DNA from: JANSXG01 sp024743075 | Lineage (GTDB): Bacteria; Planctomycetota; Phycisphaerae; Phycisphaerales; UBA1924 | NCBI GenBank assembly: GCA_042140185.1 | Contig: CP159477.1 | Location: forward strand, 496,001-560,000 | Direction: 5' to 3' | Length of the DNA: 64,000 nucleotides | Shown here: one piece after another, positions 11,145 through 21,009 of the stretch | How the letters are laid out: every line of letters starts with the position of its first letter | Position numbering within the stretch: position 1 is the first letter of the stretch | Made by a program: the position numbers and the translations under genes | The notes under the pieces: model-generated | Told to the model about the DNA's origin: nothing | Database searches by the model: none | What the model saw: the letters and a program-made list of their open reading frames with translations, nothing else

Positions 11145-11308
11145 ATTGCGATCCGTGCTCGGAGAGATTCGAGAGGGTGCTGCGGCGTTCGATAAGCGTC
11201 CGCATGCTGTTTATTCGTCTTTGCGGGCCCGCGGGTTCACAAACTCTGTGCAGGCCCCGAGAATCACTCGATTCTAGGCCCCCAGAGCGGGACCCCGTGC
11301 GCAGACGA

Positions 11309-11845
11309 TTACCATCCGCTGCGCAGTTCCGCGACGATGTCGCGGGCCAACTGGTCGATGGTTGCCCTCTGGCCGAACTCGAGGCGTTCCCCGGCCAGCC
11401 GATCGGGCACGAATGCCTCGGTGGCGCGGAAGTTGCGCCTGGCGACCAGGACCCGTCCGTCTCGACGGTCCCGGAACTCGAAGGTCACACCGAGGTCGTA
11501 GGCGTACTGCTCGATCAGCCCGGTTTCCGAGTCGGTGCCGAGGGCACGCAGATCGGCGCTGGTGATTGCCCCGGATAATTCGGTCTGCGCCCGTTCGCGG
11601 TCGATCACGCGCCACGGCGTCGCCCGGTGGATCTCCTTGATGATCGCTTCGGTCAGTTCGAACTCGAGCCCGTGCTCGTAGGTCGGGTTATCGAAGATCG
11701 GGACCGCCACTGTCCGCACGCTGGAGTCGTACGCGCTGTCGAACGCGTAGCCGTTGGTCGGGTCGGAGGCGCACCCCATAGTGAGCACGCAAGCGCACGC
11801 GAAGGCTGCGGCAGTGACCAGTGATCGGCGTGCCTGAGACATCAC
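11309..11845 (-). CDS. LptE-like lipoprotein (LPS assembly)
   Basis: A 178-residue lipoprotein with an export signal ending in lipobox LTMGC. The body VRTVAVPIFDNPTYEHGLEFELTEAI, then WRVIDRERAQTELSGAI, matches the LptE/RlpB fold as found in planctomycetes: two helices against a sheet, opening with a strand-turn of the type VPIFDN. LptE plugs the LptD barrel that inserts lipopolysaccharide in the outer membrane. The start codon overlaps the stop of the upstream BamD-like gene by four bases, so the two form an operon of outer-membrane assembly functions. LptD is not in the window. The assignment is by motif recognition and is moderately sure. Confidence 0.72.
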   Translation of the reverse strand: MMSQARRSLVTAAAFACACVLTMGCASDPTNGYAFDSAYDSSVRTVAVPIFDNPTYEHGLEFELTEAIIKEIHRATPWRVIDRERAQTELSGAITSADLRALGTDSETGLIEQYAYDLGVTFEFRDRRDGRVLVARRNFRATEAFVPDRLAGERLEFGQRATIDQLARDIVAELRSGW

Positions 11846-12962
11846 CGGCCACCCCCGTTGCTCGGCGAGCCGCTCGGCGGCGGGTTCGTCGCGCCCGGCC
11901 CCTCGACAGGGACCGCTCCGGCTGGGCCCTCGATGATGATCGGGCCGGGATCCGTGGACGGGTCCGGCGCGGCATCCGGCACCGACCAGCCGCGGTTCGA
12001 GAGGATGCCTCGGGCGTTTCGAGCGGCGATGGTGCGCGGGTACGCGAGAACCAGACGCTGGAGCGTCAGGCGTGCGGCGGCGAGTTCGCCCGTCGACAGG
12101 TAGTACTCGGCAGCAACAAGTTGCTGGGCACCCAGTGACTCGTCCAGGCGCTCGACGAGCGCACTGTTGATGCCGGTCTGGGCCGCATCGGCGGGGAACT
12201 CCTGTTCGTAGCGACGGATGCGGACCTGCGCGTCGAGCAGGCCGGACGCGTCGTACTCCGGGCCCTTGAAGCGGGCGATATCGGCGTAGATGCGTCGGCG
12301 CGCCGCGTGACGCGCGTTCGGTCCGTCGGGGAAGTTCTCGAGGTAAAGCGAATAGGCTTCGCTGGCGAGCCCGATCTCCCGGCGCTTGTAGTAGAAGTCG
12401 GCGAGTTCGATCGCGGCACGCTCGGCGAGCTGGCTGCCGGGCATGCGCTCCTGCACGCGGATGAACAGTTCGACCGCGATGTCGCTGGCGTCGAAGACGC
12501 GTAGCCCCCAGCCGCGTCGGCGAAGGCCGTCGGCGTAGCGAAGCGCGATGGCCAGTTCTCGCTCGACCGCCCGCTCGAACTCGGCCGAGCCGGGGAACTC
12601 GCGGAGGAGTTGTTCATAGTCGTACAAGGCTCGGAATTCTTCGTTCGAGGCCACCAGCGCATCTCCGCGCACAGCAGGGCCGACGCCATCAGCGGGTCCT
12701 CCGAGCCGACTCTGGCGTCGATCCAGTCGGTGAGCATGCGCCGGGCACGACCGGGGTTTCCTTCGAGGATCAGTCGACGGGCCTCGGCGATCGTCCACTC
12801 GCTCGTGCCCTCGATCGGGGCGTCTTCGAGCTGCCAGTCGCGGTTGGCGACTTCTGGGTCCGACCCCGGCTCGAGCCGATACGTGCGCGACTGGGCTTCG
12901 GACAAGGGCGCAACCGAAGCGAGGAACAGGGTGCCGGCCAGCAATCGCGTGCTGATCCTCAT
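11842..12962 (-). CDS. BamD-like TPR outer-membrane assembly protein (reading frame broken near 12667)
   Basis: A secreted helical-repeat protein of about 373 residues in two frames. The first frame starts at 12962 with a signal peptide (cut near PLSEAQS) and runs to about 12667 (MASALLC). The second continues with RGDALVASNEEFRALYDYEQ, a typical TPR-like repeat. The two join if one base is restored within TGCGCGGA (minus strand). The repeats LYDYEQLLREFPGS, LFIRVQERMPGSQLAERA and AYSLYLENFPDGPNARHAA resemble the BamD/YfiO family of Bam-complex lipoproteins. Here there is a cleavable signal instead of a lipobox, and a proline/glycine-rich tail. It overlaps the LptE-like gene by four bases. 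Confidence 0.72.
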
Positions 12963-13084
12963 GATTCGGCGAACTCGGGGGCGATGAGCGTTCTCAGGGC
13001 TGCGGAGTTCCATGGCCGATACGATACGCGGAGTCGGGTGACACTGCCCGGCCCGTCCACGCCCTCGCCCCCTCCGTCAGGCCA

Positions 13085-14126
13085 ATGAAGCTCGTCATTG
13101 TCTTCAATCCGATTTCCGGGCGAGGCGAGGGACCGCGTTTGGCCCAAGTCCTGCAGCGGGAACTGGGTACCCGCGGCGACGGACACGAGGTCGTCCTCTT
13201 CGAGGTCGGTCCGGCGGCGGTGCGCCGCGACCTCGTCCCTGTGCTGGAGGGGCAGCCGGAGCCGGGCGCGAACTCGAAACGCACCCACCCGGCCGACGGG
13301 CTGATCGTCATCGGTGGCGACGGCACCGTGCACTCGTGCGCGAAGCCCGCCGCCGTCACGAGCACGCCGCTCTACCACTTTCCGACCGGCACGGAGAACC
13401 TGTTCGCACGCGAGTTCGGGATGGATCGTGACCTGCGGACGGTCCGCGCGGCGATCGACAACCTGATGCAGCACGAACTCGCCGGTCGCCCGATGCCAAG
13501 GATCGATCTGGCGGAGTGCAACGGCCGGTCCTTTCTGCTGATGGCATCGGTTGGTGTGGACGCCAACATCGTGAACCGGCTCTGTCGCAAGCGGACCGGG
13601 CGGATCAGTCACTTCAGTTACGCGCCGCACATCCTTGCCGAACTCATCCGTCCGTGGTCGCGCCCGATGACCATCACCGTCGATGGGCAGACGGTCGTCG
13701 AACGTCGCAAGGGGATGGCGGTGGTCGCGAACTCCCGCCAGTACGCCATGCGGGTCGATCCTGCGCAACGCGGACATGACCGACGGGTTGCTCGATGTCG
13801 TCTTCTTCCCGGCGAACTCATGGGTCGGCGTCGGGTTGTGGATGGCCCGCTCTCGGTTCGGTCGCCAGTTCCGCTCGAAGCGACTGATGTATCGCACCGG
13901 CCAGAAAATCCGGATCGAGACGCACGGCGGTCCGATGGTGTACCAACTCGACGGTGAAGCGCCGGCGGCGATCGTCGGTGACACCGAGGCCGGCCGGGAG
14001 GCAACGACGCCGATGGTGCTCAGCATCAATCCAGAAGTGGTCCCCGTCATGGTGCCGCAGAAGATCGCGATCCCGAAGTCCGGAGGCTCTGTGCGGGGCA
14101 AATCGGTGTCGCCGGCTCTGGCCTGA
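13085..14126 (+). CDS. Diacylglycerol-kinase-fold lipid kinase (reading frame broken near 13763)
   Basis: Roughly 346 residues of the DAGK/sphingosine-kinase/YegS family, which phosphorylate diacylglycerol or related lipids with ATP. NPISGRG at 8-14, GGDGTVHS at 77-84 and PTGTENLFAREFGM at 100-113 form the nucleotide site. After DPRNADMTDGLLDVVFFP comes the C-terminal beta-sandwich with GPMVYQLDGEAP. The first frame (from 13085) becomes the second one at 13763, where one extra G next to GCGC separates GAT CCT from CGC AAC. Removing it restores the family motif NPRNADMTDG. The gene ends three bases before the convergent PIN/TRAM stop as corrected here. Confidence 0.82.
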
Positions 14127-14129
14127 CGG

Positions 14130-15349
14130 TCAGGATCGTCCGCCGCGCTTTGTTCGCCCGCCGGGCGACTGGTGTTGCCCGGAGTCATCCGGGCGCTTGC
14201 CGGCGTACTCGCCGCTGTCGTCGAGCCCGTTGTCCTCGGCGATTCGACCGAAGATCAGCGCCCGGCGCTGGTCTGCATTGTCGAAGTCACGGTGAGCTGG
14301 ACTTCCTTGCCGATCGCGTCAGCGCCGTTCTCGGCGACGATCATCGTGCCGTCTTCGAGGTAGCCCACGCCCTGACCCGGCTGCTCGCCGGGCTTGATGA
14401 TGTGCACCGCGAGCGGCTCGCCTGGGATCACGCTTGGCTTGAGCGCATTGGCGAGGTCGTGAACGTTCATGGAGCCGACGCCCTGGATGCTTGCGACACG
14501 GACGAGCCCCGCATCGGTGGTCATGATGGTGCCGGGCATGAGCTTGCCGAGTTCGACGAGCATCTGGTCGACATCCTTGCCGGCGACGAGAGTGGCGTCG
14601 ATCGTGATGTCCATCCGCGGGTTCTTTTGCAGCTTGCCGAGGATGTCGAGCCCCCGTCGCCCTCGGGCCCGCTTGAGCTTGTCGCCGGAGTCGCTGAGCG
14701 TCTGGAGTTCGTCGATGACGAAGCGGGGAACCACCAGCGGGACCTGGATGAGGCCGACCTCCGAGATGTCCAGGATGCGTCCGTCGATGAGGGCCGAGGT
14801 GTCGAGGATGAACGGCTTCGTGCCGCGGATCTGCTTGGCGAACTCGACGTAGGGGATAACCAGGCGGAAGTCGTCCTGGGTCTGCAGGATGGTTGACGCC
14901 CCAAGATAGGACAGGCCGAGGCCGAGGATCACCTTCACGAGCAAGGACACCCGCTCGACAAACGCCTGCTGCTCGAGGGGAGTTCCCGAGTCGAGGTAGA
15001 ACACATTCACGAAGAAGTCGATGAGCAGGCCGAGCAGGATCGTCAGGATCAGCCCGGCGAACGCGCCGAACAGGATCGCGGAGACCGCGCTGAGCTTCTT
15101 TCGGTTCGTCAGAATGTCGAGACCGGTGACGACGAAGAAAAAGATCGCTGTGCCGCCGGCGAGCAGCCACCAGTAGTTGCTGAGTTGCACGCCGGAGGTG
15201 GTCTCGGTGGACTCCGAGACGATGCCGAGGGCCACGATCACGCTCAGCAGGATGACGAATACGATCCGCAGGTAGCCGATCAGGCGGTTGCGCTGTCGCT
15301 CCTCGCGGTCGCGCTCACGAATCATGGTCACCGGGGCCTCGTTCTCCAT
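14130..15349 (-). CDS. YacL-like membrane PIN/TRAM domain protein (last 42 codons in a shifted frame)
   Basis: Four membrane segments (about 25-43, 59-78, 88-110 and 133-155) are followed by a PIN nuclease-fold domain beginning FILDTSALIDGRILDI (acidic residues Asp183 and Asp189). A TRAM RNA-binding domain follows (PGEQPGQGVGYLEDGTMIVAENG). This is the architecture of Bacillus YacL and related proteins; PIN domains are usually RNases, but the substrate here is unknown. The frame from 15349 stops at 14255, right after QTSAGR. Restoring one base after the GCGC there gives AGRMIFGRIAEDNG and about 42 further residues ending GGRTKRGGRS, with the stop at 14130. AGRMIF is the normal end of the family's TRAM domain, so I take the gene to 14130. 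Confidence 0.82.
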
Positions 15350-15686
15350 CGATCCTCATTTCCGTCGTCGCGAAGGGCTCGTGGCGACTGGGTGTTCTCG
15401 AATCAGGGTCTACAGAGTCTATCGGCAGATGATGCGTGGCAGAGTCCACACGCCCGGAAAGGGGCTACGCCCACGCCAGCCCGGTGTTCGATACAATCTT
15501 CCGTCCGCGAGTTCGCTCGCATCGGTTGGCGGCCGGGCCCGTTGCACGGGTGGCTCGTGAACCGGGTCAGGCCTTGATCGGAGCAGCCCTAAGCGGAAGC
15601 TGCCCGGTGCCGGCGGTGTCCTGGTCGCCAACCGAGTCGAGCGACTCGCGTTTTTACTTTTTGCCACGGCCTCGGGAAGTATTGGC
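15350..15686. other. Intergenic region between divergent genes
   Basis: No convincing coding signal. An open frame from 15436 has no recognisable similarity and overlaps the DUF429 gene out of frame. It should contain the promoters for the divergent PIN/TRAM and DUF429 genes; I could not identify hexamers with confidence. Confidence 0.5.
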
Positions 15687-16478
15687 GTGGATCGCATCAT
15701 TGCCATCGACTGGTCTGGCGCGAAGGCCCGAGGCGGTCGGGGCGCGATCGCCCTCGCCGAGGTCGTCGGTGGTGAGGTTGCCCGGCTCGACGCGTCACTC
15801 GACCGGGATGGTGCGGTGCGGGCTGTCATGAGCACGCCCGCAGACGGTTCGACGATGGTCGCGCTGGATTTCGCGTTCTCGCTCCCGCGCTGGTACCTGC
15901 GTGCGCGCGGCCTGCACCGACCGACCCAACTCTGGCGCTCGCTCGCTTCGGATGACGACTTCGGCGCGGAATTGCTGATCGCCCGCTGCGAGGCCCCGTT
16001 CTGGGGCAGGCCGGGCAAGCCGCGCCCGCACGAGCCGGAACTCGGGTTTCGTCGGGCAGACCGCCTGCACGGCGCCAAGCCGGTGTTCCAAATCGGGGGC
16101 GCGGGCTCGGTCGGCACCGGCACCCTTCGCGGCATGCCGTATCTCCTCGATCTGCGCGCGTCGGGGTGGTCGATCTGGCCCTTTGACCCGCCGTCGGATC
16201 GAGTCGTCGTCGAGATGTACCCGGCCCGACTGTACCGCCACGTCGGGATCGAGCGCGTTCGAAAGGCCAGCCCGGACAGCCGACGCGAAGCGCTGCGGAA
16301 TCTCACGGCAGGGCCGATCTCGAAAACCCACCGGGATCTGGCGATCGCCAGCGAGCACGCCTTCGACGCGGTGACATCCGCGCTGGCCCTGTGGCACTTG
16401 GCTGGCGATTGCGATCCTGATTTCCCCGTTCCCGATGCCGTGGAGCAGGTCGAGGGCATGATCTTCCAGCCAGAGTGA
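15687..16478 (+). CDS. DUF429 family protein (predicted RNase H-like fold)
   Basis: A 263-residue protein with the DUF429 signature: an N-terminal IIAIDWSGAK strand with the first conserved aspartate, MVALDFAFSLPRW in the middle, an EMYPARLYRH segment, and a C-terminal AIASEHAFDAVTSALALWHLAG with the last conserved acidic residue. DUF429 proteins are predicted to have a ribonuclease-H-like fold, but no activity is established. The start is GTG at 15687, which places the conserved strand at residue 4. It lies 30 bases before dnaX and could share its transcript. Confidence 0.75.
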   Translation: MDRIIAIDWSGAKARGGRGAIALAEVVGGEVARLDASLDRDGAVRAVMSTPADGSTMVALDFAFSLPRWYLRARGLHRPTQLWRSLASDDDFGAELLIARCEAPFWGRPGKPRPHEPELGFRRADRLHGAKPVFQIGGAGSVGTGTLRGMPYLLDLRASGWSIWPFDPPSDRVVVEMYPARLYRHVGIERVRKASPDSRREALRNLTAGPISKTHRDLAIASEHAFDAVTSALALWHLAGDCDPDFPVPDAVEQVEGMIFQPE

Positions 16479-16508
16479 CCCGCCGGGGCATCTCGCTACA
16501 CTCTTGCC

Positions 16509-18134
16509 ATGGCCTACACCGCCCTCGCACGCAGGTACCGCTCGCAAGGTTTCGACGAAGTCGTCGGGCAGGAAGCGATCGCGCGGACCCTGCGTAACGC
16601 CATCGAGCAGGATCGTGTGGGCCACGCCTACCTCTTTGTGGGGACCCGCGGCGTTGGAAAGACTTCCATGGCCCGCATCTTCGCCAAGGCGCTCAACGGC
16701 GGCGATGAGGAGGTGGACCGCGCGATCATGGAAGGGCGCGACACCGATGTCATCGAGATCGATGCCGCCTCGAACCGCAAAGTCGAGGACGCGCGCGAAC
16801 TGATCGCCAACAGCGTGTATCGCCCGCTGCGGGGCCGATTCAAGATCTACATCATCGACGAAGTCCACATGCTCACGAAGGACGCCTTCAACACGCTGCT
16901 GAAGGTCATGGAAGAGCCGCCGGACCACGTGAAGTTCATCCTCGCGACGACCGAGCCCCACAAGGTGCTCCCGACGATCCAGTCGCGATGCCAGCGGTTC
17001 GACTTCCGCAACATCCCGACGACTGAAATCGCTCGCCATCTCGGCGAGGTCGTTTCAAAGGAAGAACTGAAGGCCGAGAGCGATGTGCTGATGGAGATCG
17101 CCCGGCTGGCCAGCGGCTCGATGCGTGACGGGCTGTCGCTGCTCGATCGCCTGATCGCCGCGGTCCCGCCCGGCCAGACCCTTGATAGCGCGGTGCTGGA
17201 GCAGGTGCTGGGCCTGCCGGAGCGCACGCTCATCGCCGACCTGATCGAAGCGGTCGCGGACGGCGATCCCGCCAAGGCACTCGCCCGGACCGCGACGCTG
17301 CTCGAGAAGGGCACCGACCAGGACCAGATGCTCGACTCGCTGGTCCACCACCTGCGCAACCTGATGCTTATCTGCGCGTGCGGCGAGGACAGCGAGCTCG
17401 TCGAGTTGTCCGGCGAAGCTGCGCCGAGGCGGCGAAACTCGCCAAGCGGTTCGACGCCGCGGGCTTGGTTCACCTGATCGCGCTCGTCGAATCGGTGAAG
17501 CGCAACGCCCGGAACAGCTCAACCGCCCGAGCGCTCGTGGACGCGATGGTCGTTCGAATGGCGATGTCCGAGCAACTCGCCGATGTCGGCAGGCTGCTCG
17601 CCGGCGGGGGCGTCCCAGCAAAAAACGCTGAGGGCGGGAGCCGAGGCCACCCAGCCCCGGACCAACCCGCCCATCACCGAACCGACCCCTCCACGGCCGC
17701 GTACTGAGCCGCCGAAATCACCCGCTCCCGAGCCGAAGCCGGATCCAAAGCCCGAGGTCAAGCCCGCGCCCGTCAAGCTCGACGGGGCAGAACTCTGGCG
17801 ACGCATGCTCATCGAGGCGGAGGTCTCGCCGTCGCTGGCGGCGGTCATGGAGCACCTTTCGGTCGGCTCGTTCGACGGCTCGGAGTGCGAACTCGTGCTC
17901 GACGACCCGACCAAGCAGTTCGGCGCGAAGTCCAAGTTGGAGGCCATGTCCCGACTTGCCGAGCAGATCACCGGCTCACCCGTTCGTTTCACCCTGTCGG
18001 TGCGCGCCGAGGCGGATACGCCGGTCAGCGAGCAGGCCAGCCAGCACGCCGCGACGAATCATCCGCTGGTGAAACAGGCGCAGGAACTGTTTGATGCGCG
18101 TATCGTCAGTGTGGAGCCGGACTCGGGCGACTGA
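16509..18134 (+). CDS. dnaX: DNA polymerase III subunit gamma/tau (two frame breaks, near 17422 and 17600-17630)
   Basis: The clamp-loader ATPase, about 540 residues after correction. The AAA core has Walker A GTRGVGKT (45-52), Walker B YIIDEVH (114-120) and sensor 1 ATTEPHKVLPTIQSRC. The family's four-cysteine zinc module between helix ALN and DVIEIDAASN is absent, replaced by a short cysteine-free linker. The frame breaks at the GCGC of 17420-17423: after GEAA the sequence continues in another frame as AEAAKLAKRFDAAG. It returns to the first frame around 17600-17630, near a run of five G and a run of six A. A proline-rich linker (PKPDPKPEVKPAPVK) and a C-terminal tau-like domain follow. The strand continues into ybaB and recR. 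Confidence 0.88.
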
Positions 18135-18186
18135 GTCGGGGCCCTGGGAATACCACGCACACACCAAACCCGCATTCAGGACCCGT

Positions 18187-18567
18187 ATGTTCGAGAACAT
18201 GAAAGCCATGGGGGCCATCGCCGGCCTTATGAAGAACAAGGAACGCCTCAAGGAACTCGGCGAAGAGTTCCGCGAGAAGATTTCTCGTATGTCTGCCGAG
18301 GGCTCGGCCGGCGGCGGGGCGGTCCGCGTCACGGTCTCCGGACAACTGCGGGTGCAGCAGGTCCACCTCGACCCGGCGGTGATCGCCGGGCTCCAAACCG
18401 AGGGTTCGGGAGGCAAGGCGATGGTCGAGTCGCTCATCCAGGACGCGACCAACGAGGCCATGAGCCGCATCCAGGTCATGGTCAGCGAAGAGGCACGCAG
18501 GATGGCTCAGGAACTCGGCCTGCCCGACATGCCGGGCATCGAGAAACTCATCGGCGGCGGGGCGTGA
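18187..18567 (+). CDS. YbaB/EbfC nucleoid-associated protein
   Basis: A 126-residue basic/helical protein of the YbaB/EbfC family, which form homodimers that bind DNA without strong sequence preference. It opens with MFENMKAMGAIAGLMKNKERLKELGEEFREK, is followed by the sheet VRVTVSGQLRVQQVHLDPAVI, and ends in a helix with a glycine-rich tail. The dnaX-ybaB-recR order is widespread in bacteria and supports the call. It starts about 50 bases after dnaX. Confidence 0.9.
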   Translation: MFENMKAMGAIAGLMKNKERLKELGEEFREKISRMSAEGSAGGGAVRVTVSGQLRVQQVHLDPAVIAGLQTEGSGGKAMVESLIQDATNEAMSRIQVMVSEEARRMAQELGLPDMPGIEKLIGGGA

Positions 18568-18589
18568 GCCCATCTTGAGTGGAGCAACT

Positions 18590-19261
18590 GTGAGCAAGTC
18601 CGGACCAACCCGATCCTCGTCCGCCGGCAACACCGGCTACCCCGAATCGGTGAACCGGCTGCTGACGGAGTTCGCCAAACTGCCGGGCATCGGGCGTCGG
18701 AGCGCCGAGCGTCTGGCCTTCTTCGTGCTCAAGGAAGATCGCGACGAGGCGATGAAACTCGCCAGGGCGATCCACGATGTGAAGACCAAAGTCCGCTACT
18801 GCCCGATCAGTTTCAACTTCGCCGATGCCGACAGCGAGGGCGGCGTCTGCCCGATCAACCTCGACCCGCGGCGCGACCGCTCGCTGGTGCTGGTGGTTGA
18901 GCAGCCGCGAGACCTGATCGCGATCGAAGGCACGGGCATGTACCGGGGGATCTACCACGTGCTGCTGGGGCGGATCTCGCCACTGGACGGCGTGGGGCCG
19001 GAGGACCTGACCATCCCGCAGCTGTTCGCGCGGGTCGACGACCCCTCGAAGAACGCCGGGGGTGAGAAGATCACAGAGGTCGTGCTCGCGCTGAACCCGA
19101 CGCTGGAGGGCGATGGCACCGGCATGTACTTGGCCGAGCAGTTGCAGCAGCGGGGGGTGAAGGTCAGCCGGCTGGCCCGGGGCCTGCCCTCGGGCTCGCA
19201 ACTGGAATACGCCTCGAAGGCGGTTCTGGCCGACGCGATCGCCGGTCGGCAGGCGATGTAG
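18590..19261 (+). CDS. recR: Recombination mediator RecR with an incomplete zinc finger
   Basis: A 223-residue RecR that, with RecO or RecF, loads RecA on gapped DNA. The helix-hairpin-helix LPGIGRRSAERLAFF is at 31-45 and the Toprim strand LVLVVEQPRDL at 99-109. The usual CxxC-xn-CxxC zinc finger is reduced to CPIS (71-74) and CPIN (87-90), so the second cysteine of each pair is missing. The start is GTG 18590 with GGAG five bases upstream; a TTG at 18575 in the same frame has no ribosome site. It is the last gene of the dnaX-ybaB-recR string. Confidence 0.93.
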   Translation: MSKSGPTRSSSAGNTGYPESVNRLLTEFAKLPGIGRRSAERLAFFVLKEDRDEAMKLARAIHDVKTKVRYCPISFNFADADSEGGVCPINLDPRRDRSLVLVVEQPRDLIAIEGTGMYRGIYHVLLGRISPLDGVGPEDLTIPQLFARVDDPSKNAGGEKITEVVLALNPTLEGDGTGMYLAEQLQQRGVKVSRLARGLPSGSQLEYASKAVLADAIAGRQAM

Positions 19262-19418
19262 GCAGATCCGGCGCGTCCGGAGCGCAATTCCAGCAAGTCG
19301 CGTGCCATGTTGAGCCGATAGACGGTACTGTCTGTTTGAGCCCATCGGGTCGGTGTTTCGGCGCGGAGTGCGTCGTGCCCGGCGGGTGATTTCGGCGGAG
19401 CCGAGAGCCAGCGACGAC

Positions 19419-21008
19419 ATGCGCTTCGACACCTCACAGCAGATGAAGCTCGGCCAGCAGATGAAGCTGGCCCCGCGCATGATCCAGTCCATGGAGATCC
19501 TCCAGATGTCCATGCAGGCGCTGGAGGAGCGCATCGAGCAGGAGCTGGAGTCGAACGTCACCCTGGAGACCTTCGAGGCCGGAGTCGATCGCGAGACGCT
19601 CGAGAAGGAACGCCAGGAGGCCGAGCGGGCCGACCGCGAGAACGAGCGCGAACTCAACGTCGATGCCGATTCCAACAGCGCCGACGATTTCGAACGCCTC
19701 GACTCCATGGAGTCGAGTTACTCCGAAGCCTTCGACAATCAGTACGAGGCCTCCTCGTTCACCCGCTCCAGCGACTACGAGCCCGGCACCTACTCCAAGG
19801 CGCGCATGGCCGGCGAGCGCGACGCCAAGATGGACGCGATGGCCAACACCGAGGCCCGCCCGGAGTCGCTGGCGGATCAGCTGCTGGAGCAGTGGGCCTT
19901 CGCCGAGGTGGAAGACGACATCGCCGAGGCGGGCAAGCTGCTGATCGGCTACATCGACGACGACGGGTATATTCGCCAGTCGCTCGAGGAGATCGCCGAC
20001 ACATCGCCGCGCGACGAGCAGGGCAAGCCGCTGTTCGCGGAAGCAACCCTCGCCGCGGCGCTCGATGTGCTCCAGCACTACCTCGACCCGGCCGGCCTCG
20101 GCGCGCGCGACACGCGCGAGTGCCTGCTGCTCCAGCTCGACGCGCTCGCCGAGAACGCCTCGCAGGCACCCGGCGGCTCGAAGTCTTCGCTGTCCGATGA
20201 GGACATCGAGCGGATGCGCACGCTCATCGCCGACCACCTCGACGATCTCGTTCACAACCGCATCCCGCAGGTCGCCAAGCGTTCCGGGCTGACGATCGAC
20301 GAGATCAAGAGCGCCACGGAGCACATGCGCCGGCTCGTGGTGAACCCCGGTCGCTCGCTGGTCGAGGAGACGTCGCCCTCGATCGTGCCCGATGCGATCG
20401 TCGAGTACGACGACGACTCGGACACCTACATCAGCTACCTCACCGAGGGGCGCCTTCCGAACCTGCGCCTCAACCGCGAGTACGCGATGATGGCCAAGGA
20501 CCGCCAGATCCCCAAGACCGATCGCGAGTTCATCCGCACCAACCTCTCGAACGCGCAGTGGCTCATCGACGCGATCAACCAGCGCCAGAATACGCTGCTG
20601 CGCGTCATCAAGGCGGTCGTCGCGGCCCAGCGCGATTTCTTCGACATGGGCCCACAGGCGATGAAACCGCTTCCGATGACGCAGGTCGCCGACCAGCTCG
20701 GCATCCACGTCGCGACGGTCTCGCGCGCGGTCGCCGGCAAGCACATCCAGTCGCCGCGAGGCATTTTCCCGCTGCGCAAGTTCTTCACCGGCGGCACGCA
20801 GACCGACGAGGGCGAGGACGTTTCCTGGGACGCGATCAAGGTCGCGCTGCAGGAGGTCATCGAGGCCGAGGACAAGAAGAAGCCGCTGTCGGACGAGGCG
20901 ATCGTGAAGGCGCTCAAAGACAAGGGCATCGAGATCGCGCGTCGCACGGTGGCGAAGTACCGGGGGCAGTTGGATATCCCGCCGGCAAGGATGCGGCGGG
21001 AGTTTTAG
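19419..21008 (+). CDS. rpoN: RNA polymerase sigma-54 factor
   Basis: A 529-residue sigma-54 that needs AAA activators to open promoters of the -24/-12 type. Region I is the glutamine- and leucine-rich start (QQMKLAPRMIQSMEILQMSM). Region II is an acidic, serine-rich stretch. The core-binding domain follows (LADQLLEQW onward), then the helix-turn-helix (TQVADQLGIHVATVSRAV) and the RpoN box ARRTVAKYR at 507-515 that reads the -24 element. The start at 19419 begins directly with region I; the longer frame from 19353 adds 22 unrelated residues. No sigma-54 activator lies in the window. Confidence 0.95.
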   Translation: MRFDTSQQMKLGQQMKLAPRMIQSMEILQMSMQALEERIEQELESNVTLETFEAGVDRETLEKERQEAERADRENERELNVDADSNSADDFERLDSMESSYSEAFDNQYEASSFTRSSDYEPGTYSKARMAGERDAKMDAMANTEARPESLADQLLEQWAFAEVEDDIAEAGKLLIGYIDDDGYIRQSLEEIADTSPRDEQGKPLFAEATLAAALDVLQHYLDPAGLGARDTRECLLLQLDALAENASQAPGGSKSSLSDEDIERMRTLIADHLDDLVHNRIPQVAKRSGLTIDEIKSATEHMRRLVVNPGRSLVEETSPSIVPDAIVEYDDDSDTYISYLTEGRLPNLRLNREYAMMAKDRQIPKTDREFIRTNLSNAQWLIDAINQRQNTLLRVIKAVVAAQRDFFDMGPQAMKPLPMTQVADQLGIHVATVSRAVAGKHIQSPRGIFPLRKFFTGGTQTDEGEDVSWDAIKVALQEVIEAEDKKKPLSDEAIVKALKDKGIEIARRTVAKYRGQLDIPPARMRREF

Positions 21009-21009
21009 G

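Noticed and set aside
15436..15831. Open frame of 131 codons in the gap before the DUF429 gene
   Set aside because: It overlaps the DUF429 gene out of frame, has no recognisable similarity and no ribosome site.
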